Assembly (NCBI RefSeq): GCF_019977275.1
Contig: NZ_AP024650.1
Coordinates: forward strand, 620,001-684,000
DNA: 64,000 bases
Reading direction: 5' to 3'
Source of the DNA: Arthrobacter sp. StoSoilB19
GTDB taxonomy: Bacteria; Actinomycetota; Actinomycetes; Actinomycetales; Micrococcaceae
Positions 20,886 to 28,400 of this stretch are shown piece by piece; position 1 is the stretch's first letter, and the number at the start of each line of letters is the position of its first letter. Under the pieces are notes generated by a model, which had not been told where the DNA came from, did no database searches, and worked only from the letters and a program-made list of their open reading frames with translations. The translations under genes and the position numbers were made by a program.

Positions 20886-20915
20886 TTGACAATAAAAGTT
20901 GTCGGTTGCGATAGT
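20886..20915 (+). promoter_or_regulatory. Promoter with inverted repeat upstream of the ArsR gene
   Basis: TTGACA (20886-20891) and GATAGT (20910-20915) stand 18 bp apart. GACAA-N6-TTGTC (20888-20903) overlaps the -35 box, a place where an ArsR dimer could block RNA polymerase. The predicted start of transcription is within a base or two of the ATG at 20922, so the mRNA may be nearly leaderless. Confidence 0.6.
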
Positions 20916-20921
20916 GGAGGC

Positions 20922-21560
20922 ATGCAGGACATCGCAGTCATCGAGGACCCGGCCACGGCCGAGGTATCCCTGGACCCCATCCGCACCCGGATCCTGCGCG
21001 AGCTGGTCCAGCCGGCTTCCGCCACGCAGCTGGCTGTCCGTGTAGGCCTGCCCCGGCAGAAGGTGAACTACCACCTCAAGGCGCTGGAGCGGCACGGGCT
21101 GGTGGAACTGGTGGAGGAACGCCGCAAGGGCAATGTGACCGAGCGGGTCCTGCAGGCCACGGCGGCGTCCTACCTCATCTCACCTATCGCGCTGAATGAG
21201 GTGTCCCCGGACCCGCGACGGTTTGCAGACCGCTTCTCCGCCTTTTGGCTGCTGGCGCTCGCGGGCCGGATGGTCCAGGAGGTGGGCAAGCTGATTGCCG
21301 GCGCCGCCGCTGCCCGGCAAAAGCTGGCTACGTTCGCCATTGATGGCGAGATCACGTTCCGCACCGCGGCGGACCGTGCAGCCTTCGCCGAGGAGCTCGG
21401 CACCGAGGTCACCCGGCTGGTGGACAAGTATCACGACAGCGCCCCGTCACCACGGGGGCGGCGGCACCGGCTCGTCGTGGCGCTGCACCCTGCACTAAAA
21501 GAGACCAGTGCCCTCGAGGCAACCGATGAATCCCATCCAGGCAAGGAGCAGGACAAATGA
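20922..21560 (+). CDS. ArsR-family transcriptional regulator (winged helix)
   Basis: A 212-residue regulator. Residues 17-75, SLDPIRTRILRELVQPASATQLAVRVGLPRQKVNYHLKALERHGLVELVEERRKGNVTE, form the helix-turn-helix and wing. No metal-binding cysteine pair is seen, so it is of the non-metal ArsR type often paired with SRPBCC proteins. GTGGAGG precedes the ATG. It overlaps the next gene by four bases (ATGA), which supports coupled expression. The inverted repeat over its own -35 box argues for autorepression. Confidence 0.85.
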   Translation: MQDIAVIEDPATAEVSLDPIRTRILRELVQPASATQLAVRVGLPRQKVNYHLKALERHGLVELVEERRKGNVTERVLQATAASYLISPIALNEVSPDPRRFADRFSAFWLLALAGRMVQEVGKLIAGAAAARQKLATFAIDGEITFRTAADRAAFAEELGTEVTRLVDKYHDSAPSPRGRRHRLVVALHPALKETSALEATDESHPGKEQDK

Positions 21561-22249
21561 CCGACAACCGCAACTTCGAAATCGTCTACGACACGGAGCT
21601 CCCCGGCACGCCCGAGCGGGTGTGGGAAGCGGTGACCAATGGAACGTCCGCATGGATGTTCCCCACGGACCAGTGGCCGGACGTCAGGATGGTGGAGGAG
21701 TACCCGCACCACCTGGTCTCCCGGATGGACGGGCCCGACGGCTGGTTCAACCAGCTGGAACATGTGCTGGAACCGCTGGACGGCGGCCGGGCCCGGCTCC
21801 ACTACGTCCACAGCGGCATCTTCGCGGACAACTGGGACCAGCAGTACGACGGTGCCAGCCGCCACACCGAGTTCTACCTGCACACGCTGGGCCAGTACCT
21901 GCAGTACTTCGACGGCAGGCCTGTGGTGTTTACGGACGTCCAGGCACCGGCGGCATCCCAGGCCCCCGATGGTTTCATCCGGCTTCGCGAAGCGCTGGGT
22001 GCCGGCGCGGCCGGGCAGGGCGCTGCGGTGGATGTGGAGCTCGACGGCGTGGGCTGGCTGACAGGCGAGGTGGACTTCTCCAATGAGCACTTCCTGGGCG
22101 TGCGCACCCCGGACGCCCTCTACCGGTTCTTCGGCCGCAACGCTTTCGGTGCCCCCGTTGGCATGACCGTGCACGACTTCAGCGGCACCGCCGATTCCGC
22201 GACCACGGCCAAGGCCTGGGGCGGTTTCCTGGAGCGCGTGTACGCGTAG
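21557..22249 (+). CDS. SRPBCC domain protein (AHSA1-like) coupled to ArsR
   Basis: A 230-residue Bet v1-like protein: MTDNRNFEIVYDTELPGTPERVWEAVTNGTSAWMFPTDQW, then YHTLGQYLQYFDGRPVVFTDVQ-like helix residues around 100-125. ArsR-SRPBCC pairs are widespread in actinobacteria and the SRPBCC member is thought to bind a hydrophobic ligand. The coding start overlaps the ArsR stop. The role is unknown. The 58-bp repeat copy C follows 31 bp after the stop. Confidence 0.8.
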   Translation: MTDNRNFEIVYDTELPGTPERVWEAVTNGTSAWMFPTDQWPDVRMVEEYPHHLVSRMDGPDGWFNQLEHVLEPLDGGRARLHYVHSGIFADNWDQQYDGASRHTEFYLHTLGQYLQYFDGRPVVFTDVQAPAASQAPDGFIRLREALGAGAAGQGAAVDVELDGVGWLTGEVDFSNEHFLGVRTPDALYRFFGRNAFGAPVGMTVHDFSGTADSATTAKAWGGFLERVYA

Positions 22250-22280
22250 CTGCCCCTAACGTTCTGTGTGGCGCTCCAAA

Positions 22281-22338
22281 TCGCCGGAACGGTGCGGGAT
22301 CGCCGTACCTCTCCGGCGGCTTGGCACCGTTCCGGCGA
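22281..22338. repeat. 58-bp palindromic repeat element, copy C
   Basis: Again exactly 58 bp from TCGCCGGAA to TTCCGGCGA. Here the outer arms pair perfectly over 17 bp (22279-22295 with 22324-22340) around a 28-nt centre that contains the conserved GATCGCCG. It lies between the convergent SRPBCC and MocR genes and could terminate both. Confidence 0.8.
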
Positions 22339-22400
22339 TTCCGCTGGCGGCCGGTCGCGGCCGGTCCGGCGATTCCGACGGCGGCCAGTCCGGGCCCGGG

Positions 22401-23882
22401 TCAGGCGATGGCGACGGCGGGGGCATGGGTGAGCGAGCGCCGCAGCTGGGGAGCGGAGTCCAGCTTGTCCTGGGCGGCGCGCAGCGCCAGCACCGCCGTT
22501 TCGAGCTTGTCCGGTGGAAGGGCGAACGGCACCCGCAGGTTGCGTTCGAACGCGCCGCCGATGCCGAACCGGGGTCCCGCCGCCAGCCTGACCCCGAAGT
22601 CCGGCGCGAGCACTGTCAATGCCGTGCTGATGGGCGTGGGAAGCCGGCACCAGATGGACAGGCCGCCGGCTGCACGCGTGGTGCGCCAGGTGGGCAGATG
22701 TTCGGACAGGAGGCCGAGAAGTGCTGCCCGGTTGCCGCGGAGGGTCTCCAGCAGCGCGGGCAGCGGTTCGTCCAGGGCCCGCACCAGGTGGGCGGCGGCG
22801 AGCTGTTCCATGACGGGTCCGCCCAGGTCCAGGGTGGTGCGTGCCGCGGCAAACCGCTGGATCATCGCTTCCGAGGCCCGGATCCAGCCGGTGCGCAGGC
22901 CGCCCCAATGCGACTTGCTGAGGGATCCGATGGACACCACCGTGCTGCCGAAGGCGGCCAGTGGAGTGGTGGCGACGCCGTCCAGGTTCAGTTCACGGAG
23001 TGTCTCGTCCGCTACCAGCACGGTTCCGGCAGCGGCGGCGGCGCGGACCAGCCGCCGGCGCTGGGCGTCCGGCATGATCATGCCCGTGGGGTTGTGGAAG
23101 TCGGGGACCAGGTAGGCGAGCTTTGGCTTTTGCTGGGCCATGGCCGACTCCATGGCGGGCAGGTCCCAGCCGGACTTCGTGAAAGCCACCGGGACGGCAC
23201 GGCAGCCGGCCGCCCGGATGGCATCCAGCGCGTGCGGGTAGCTGGGGTGTTCCACCATGACCCGGTCCTGCCGGCCTGCCAACGTGCGGATGATGATGGT
23301 CAGGGCATGCTGCGCGCCGGACGTCACCATGATCTGGCCTGCCTGGGTGGGCGCCCCGGCTGCCGAATACCTGTCCGCAATCGCCTGGCGCAGGGGCATT
23401 AATCCCAGGGCGTCGTAGCCGAATCCCGGCAGCAGGGCGGGAAGCTCCGTCAATGCCGCGGCGAAGGCCCGGTGCACCACCTCGCCGCTGGCAGGCAAGG
23501 CCGAATAGGCAAGGTCGATCAACCCTTCCGGTGCGGTGAGGCCAGGTGCGGTAAACGGTTCGGCCGGCCGCGGCTGCGGGCCGTAAAGCGCCCGGCCGAA
23601 CGGCGTGAGTTCGGGGATGCGCGTCTTGCCGCGGCTGCCCTGGCCGCTGCTGAGGAAGCCCTGTTCCCGGAGGCTGGAGTAGGCGGCGGTAACGGTTGTC
23701 CGGCTGATGCCGAGGGCTGCCGAAAGGGACCGTTCGCTGGGCAGCGCGCTGTCCAGGGCCACACGGCCATCCAGGATCAGGAGCCGAACCACATCGGCCA
23801 GTTCCCGGTAGGCCGGGCCGGTGCCGTTGTTCCAGGTGCCAAGCAGGCGGGACAGGGCGGTGGCGCTCAAGGTGGTGGACAT
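22401..23882 (-). CDS. MocR-type regulator (GntR helix-turn-helix plus aminotransferase domain), YczR-like
   Basis: A 493-residue regulator. Residues about 10-85 form a GntR winged helix (YRELADVVRLLILDGRVALDSALPSERSLSAALGISRTTVTAAYSSLREQG); residues about 110-490 form a class I aminotransferase-like domain with the PLP lysine Lys323 in SIGSLSKSHWGG, Asn264 in DFHNPTG and Asp302. Such proteins sense a PLP-linked ligand. A YczE-family membrane gene is divergent from it, the arrangement known for YczR-type MocR regulators, so that is the likely target. A 23-bp palindrome overlaps the divergent promoter. Confidence 0.86.
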   Translation of the reverse strand: MSTTLSATALSRLLGTWNNGTGPAYRELADVVRLLILDGRVALDSALPSERSLSAALGISRTTVTAAYSSLREQGFLSSGQGSRGKTRIPELTPFGRALYGPQPRPAEPFTAPGLTAPEGLIDLAYSALPASGEVVHRAFAAALTELPALLPGFGYDALGLMPLRQAIADRYSAAGAPTQAGQIMVTSGAQHALTIIIRTLAGRQDRVMVEHPSYPHALDAIRAAGCRAVPVAFTKSGWDLPAMESAMAQQKPKLAYLVPDFHNPTGMIMPDAQRRRLVRAAAAAGTVLVADETLRELNLDGVATTPLAAFGSTVVSIGSLSKSHWGGLRTGWIRASEAMIQRFAAARTTLDLGGPVMEQLAAAHLVRALDEPLPALLETLRGNRAALLGLLSEHLPTWRTTRAAGGLSIWCRLPTPISTALTVLAPDFGVRLAAGPRFGIGGAFERNLRVPFALPPDKLETAVLALRAAQDKLDSAPQLRRSLTHAPAVAIA

Positions 23883-23883
23883 G

Positions 23884-23906
23884 TAGCCAGTATCTCAAAC
23901 TGGCTA
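23884..23906. promoter_or_regulatory. MocR operator candidate
   Basis: TAGCCAGT-N7-ACTGGCTA, perfect 8-bp arms, directly before the MocR start; a further GCCAGT half-site occurs at 23918-23923. The position between the divergent mocR-like and yczE-like genes fits a shared operator. Confidence 0.6.
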
Positions 23907-23943
23907 TGTATTCCAATGCCAGTTGCATGGAATGGTTGTTTGC

Positions 23944-24579
23944 ATGATGACCCGCAGACTCCTCCAGCTCTTCACCGGCCTCGCCATGTACGGCATCTCC
24001 CTGGCCATGTTCATCCGCGCCGGGCTGGGGCTGGACCCCTGGGACGTGTTCCACCAGGGGCTGGCGAACCGGACGGGTCTGAGCATCGGTGTGGTGGTCA
24101 TCGCTGTGAGTTTCCTGGTGCTGCTGCTCTGGATACCGCTCCGGCAAATGCCGGGCTTCGGCACTCTCTGCAACGCGGTCCTGGTGGGCGTATTTGCGGA
24201 CGTCGGCCTGGCCCTGATTCCTGCCGTACCCCACGTGGCCGGCCAGGCCGGGCTTCTTGCAGGGGCCGTCCTGGTGAACGGCGTCGCCTCAGCCTGCTAC
24301 ATCGGGGCCGGGTTCGGGCCGGGTGCCCGCGACGGGCTGATGACGGGACTGGCGCGCCGGACCGGGTGGTCAGTCCGGCTGTCGCGCACGCTGATTGAGG
24401 TGTCCGTGCTGGCCATCGGCTGGCTGCTGGGAGGCTCGGTGGGCGTGGGCACGGTGGTCTACGCCCTGGCCATTGGTCCGCTGGTCCACGTGCTGCTGCC
24501 GCGCTTCATGGTTCCTGCCGCCGTTCCGAAGACCGACGGCAAGGCACGGACCGCTATGGCTCCGGAGGGCTGCGCCTGA
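23944..24579 (+). CDS. YczE-family membrane protein
   Basis: A 211-residue protein with five hydrophobic segments (MTRRLLQLFTGLAMYGISLAMFIRAGLGLDPWDVFHQGL is the characteristic N-terminal block, DPWDVF being the family mark). The function of YczE proteins is unknown; transport is suspected. ATG 23944 or 23947 is favoured over the TTG at 23923, which would add MHGMVVC. Controlled in all likelihood by the divergent MocR regulator. Confidence 0.8.
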   Translation: MMTRRLLQLFTGLAMYGISLAMFIRAGLGLDPWDVFHQGLANRTGLSIGVVVIAVSFLVLLLWIPLRQMPGFGTLCNAVLVGVFADVGLALIPAVPHVAGQAGLLAGAVLVNGVASACYIGAGFGPGARDGLMTGLARRTGWSVRLSRTLIEVSVLAIGWLLGGSVGVGTVVYALAIGPLVHVLLPRFMVPAAVPKTDGKARTAMAPEGCA

Positions 24580-24601
24580 CAGGACCACCTGCGCCTAAAG
24601 A

Positions 24602-25432
24602 TCAACTGGGTACGGGCTGGCATTTCGGGCAGAAGTAGATGTCCCGCTCCTCCTCACCGTTTGGCTTGCCCAGGAGTCCGCGCTGGATGGGCGTGCCGCA
24701 TTTCAGGCAGGGCTGGCGTTCCCGGCCGTACACCCAGTAGCCGGGCCTGCCTGCCATCCTGCCCACCGGCATGCCGCGGGCATTCAGGATGGTGACGCGG
24801 CGGCCGGGCCCGAGGTTCACTTCCAGAAGCTGTTTGGCATCGGTCATCAGGGTCCGCACGTCCGTGACCCCGGAAACCGGCGTGGCGGGATGCACCCCGG
24901 ACAGGAAGCACGTTTCGCAGCGGTAAATGTTCCCGATGCCTGCGAGGTTCCGCTGGTCCAGCAGGGCAACCCCCACCGGCGCCTCAGGGCGCGAACGGAT
25001 GCGCCGTTCCGCCTCGTCCGGGTCCCAGTCCGGGCCCAGGAGGTCCGGGCCGAGGAATCCCACGATGGAGTCCTCATTGGCTGTGGCCACCACTTCCACA
25101 ATGCCAAGGGAAAAGCCGACGGCGTCTGCCACAGCGGTGCGGAGCACGCACCGGGCGGTGAATCCCGGCTTCCGCCACCTTCCGCCAGGCGGATACACCT
25201 GCCAGGCGCCTTCCATCTTCAGGTGGGAGTGAATGGTCAGCCGTTTGTCCTCCGGGCTGACCACCCGCATCAGCAGGTGCTTGCCCCTGGGAACCACCTC
25301 GGCAACGGTCCAGCCGGCCAGGTTGAGGGTGGCGAACCGGGGCACGCGGAAGTCCGAGGCGAGCAGCGTCTGTCCGGCTAAAGCCTGGTGCAGCTGGCGG
25401 GCGGCCCGCCAAACCGAATCGCCCTCAGGCAC
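24602..25432 (-). CDS. Fpg/Nei-family DNA glycosylase (endonuclease VIII-like)
   Basis: Excises oxidised bases and cleaves the abasic site. The N terminus MPEGDSVWRAARQL has the catalytic Pro2-Glu3 and the Nei-like GDSV. Lys51 lies in PRGKHLLMR, HSHLKMEG follows, and a zinc finger is formed by Cys242, Cys245, Cys268 and Cys271. Mycobacterial Nei2 is the closest type by pattern. The start overlaps the end of the lhr gene by eight bases, so the two are coupled, a sensible DNA-repair pairing. Confidence 0.9.
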   Translation of the reverse strand: MPEGDSVWRAARQLHQALAGQTLLASDFRVPRFATLNLAGWTVAEVVPRGKHLLMRVVSPEDKRLTIHSHLKMEGAWQVYPPGGRWRKPGFTARCVLRTAVADAVGFSLGIVEVVATANEDSIVGFLGPDLLGPDWDPDEAERRIRSRPEAPVGVALLDQRNLAGIGNIYRCETCFLSGVHPATPVSGVTDVRTLMTDAKQLLEVNLGPGRRVTILNARGMPVGRMAGRPGYWVYGRERQPCLKCGTPIQRGLLGKPNGEEERDIYFCPKCQPVPS

Positions 25433-28400
25433 GGATCCTCAATCCCTTCGGGGTGGAGTAGGCGCCGGCGGAGCTGAGGGCAGCGGCCACCGGGGTGTCC
25501 AGGATGCCGTGCCCGTTCACTTTCTCCATGATCAGCTTGTCCACCGCACCGCGGGTGACCACCCCCACCAGCGCGGCACCCGCCGCCGCCAGGACGGCCT
25601 CGTCATCGCTGAAGGCCAGCAGGGTCTTCCCGCCACGCTCGACGTACAGGACCAGCGCACCGTCCACCAGGACCACCAGCGCGCCGGCCTTCCGGCCGGG
25701 ACGGTGGCCGGTTCCGGCGTCGTCCTGCAGCGCGGGCCAGGGGAGGGCCGCACCGTAGGGGTTGGCGGGATCGGTGGCGGCGAGGGCCAGGGCCACCGGT
25801 TCGGCCTTCGCCAGCTGCGTGTCTTCCGAGTAGGAGCGGAGCCGGTCCACGGTGGCCGGAACAGCGAACTGGGCGGCACCAAGATGTTCGATGAAGTACC
25901 CCCGGCGGCAGCGGCCCGCCTCCTCCAGCCGGGCCAGGACCTTGTACATCAGGCCGAAGCCACCCACGATCTGTTCGGCCATGACCGAGCCGCGGGTGAC
26001 CACGCCATAGCGGTCCAGCAGGAGTTCCGCCGTGGCGCGGGCATGGATGGTGGGATCGAGTTCAGGCTCGGGAAGCGCCGACCACCGCCCGGCGGCGGTG
26101 GGCGGAGTGGCGGCACCCTGCGTTCCATACCGGCCGCCGGCCAGCCCGGGGGAGCCCATCAGGCCGGTGCCGTGGGAGCGGCCCAGCCGGCTGAGCCGCG
26201 GCGCCCTGGCACGTGGTGCCCTTGCCACCTGGCGGTGGGCCGTGTGGCCTCCCGCGATCAAGGCCCGGACCGGGGCGAACGTGTCACCGGTGATCCTGCC
26301 GGCCCATGCGAGGTCCCACAGCGCAGCCACCACCTCCTGGTCGCTCAGCACGGCGTCCATGCCGCCCGCCACTTCGGTCAGCTGGCGGAAGAAGTACCCG
26401 CCGCCGTTGTTCCGCAGGTGGTCCAGGAGCCGCTGGCCGGCGTCCCCCGGTTCAAACTCGGGCGATGGGTTGAGGGTCAGTTCCACCGAGTCCGCCAGGT
26501 GAAGGCTGATCCAGCCATCGTTTCCCGGGAGCGCCCCGGCCCCCGACCACAGGACTTCACCTGCAGCCATCAGTTCATCCAGCATCGCGGGCTGGTAATT
26601 GGATACCCGTGTGGCCAGCACCAGGGGCTCCCAGGCTGACGCGGGGACGGGCACCCCTGAGAGCTGGTCGATGGCGGTGATGATGCCGTCCAGGCCGCGC
26701 AGCGAGGGCTGGCCGCGGCCGCCGCCGGGAGTCCTGACATGCTGCCACGCGGGCAGGAAACGTCCGTAGGCGGCAGCGTCCACCGGCTCCACTTCGGCAC
26801 GCAGCGCGGCCAGGGAACGACGGCGGAGCTTGCGCAACACCTCGGCGTCGCACCATTCGCTGGCGATAGTGTGCGCAACGTCGGGGACGGGAGCGCTGGC
26901 GGCTTCATCGGCTGGCGGTGGTCCGGCAGGTTCGCCGGCCTCCGGCGGCGCGGTTTCGGGCGGGGTGACGTGGGGCCGGAATTCCCCCTCCACCACGCGT
27001 CCATCCGCTGCCAGGCGTTTCAGGGCCGTACCCACCACAGCCACACCGAGGCCCAGCCGGGCAGCGGCTTCGGCAGCGGTGAAGGGCCCATGGGTCCGGG
27101 CATACCGGGAGACAAGGTCGCCCAGGGGATCGGCCACCGGCTCGATGAAGGCCAGCGGAACGCCCATGGGCAGCGGAACGCCAATGGCGTCGCGGAGTCG
27201 GGCTGCATCCTCCACGGCGGCGAAGCGTTCAACCCCGCCGATGTTGACCTTGATGGCGCGGTTGGCGCGCTGGAGCGCGGCCAGGTGCGCTGCCGCCTCT
27301 TCCACAGTTGCGGCAGCGTCGACCGGCGGAGCGTCACCGGGCTCGAGGACCTGGACTGCGTCCCCTGCCGGCTGTGAACCCTGGAGCCGTGCCGCCGTTT
27401 CCCCGGCCGTCAGCGGGCCCAGCAACCGCAGGAGGTCCGCGACGCCCTCCATGCCCCGTGCACGCCGGTCAGGGGCCAGCCGCTGCAGCTCGCGTTCGGT
27501 GGCCTCGATGACTTTGGCGTCCAGGAGTTCGCGCAGTTCCACCCGGCCCAGCAGCTCGTTCAGGAGGGTGGAGTCCAGGGCCAGGGCGGCGGCCCGCCGT
27601 TCGGCGAGCGGGGAATCGCCCTCATAGAGGAACTGGGCCACGTAACCGAAGAGGAGGGACTTGGCGAACGGCGAGGGCTGTTGGGTGGTGGTCTGCAGGA
27701 TCCGCAGCTCACGCCGTTCCACGGACGCGGCGATGTCCTTCAACGCCGGCAGATCGTAGACGTCCTGCAGGCATTCGCGGACTGTTTCCAGCACGATGGG
27801 GAACGTGGGGTACTTCCTGGCCACGTCCAGCAGCTGGGCCGACCGCTGGCGCTGCTGCCAGAGCGGCTGGCGCTTGCCCGGGGTCTGGCGCGGCAGCAGC
27901 AGCGCACGGGCAGCGCACTCCCGGAACCTCGAGGCAAACAGGGCGCTGCCGCCCACCTCTGCCGTGACGATCTGCTCGAGTTCCTCGGGATCGAAGAGGA
28001 ACAGCTCGGCGCCGGGCGGCTCGTCCTCCATCATGGGCACCCGCAGCACGATGCCGTCGTCGGCGGCCATGGCGGAGCCGTCCAGTCCGTAGCGCTGGTG
28101 CAGCCGTTGCCCCACAGCCAATGCCCAGGGCGCGTGCACCGGCATGCCGAACGGGCTGTGCAGGATCACGCGCCAGTCGCCCAGTTCGTCGTGGAACCGC
28201 TCCACCACCAGGGTGGTGTCGCTGGGGACCACCTCGGTGGCCTGCTTTTGCTCGTTGAGGTACTGGATGAGGTTGTTGGCGGCGAAGTCGTCCAGGCCGC
28301 TGGCCTTGCAGCGCTCGGTGGCAGGGCCGGCGTCGGACGCGGACAGTTCGCGGACGAAGGCGCCAAGTGCGCGGCCCAGGTCCACGGGCCGCCCCAGCGA

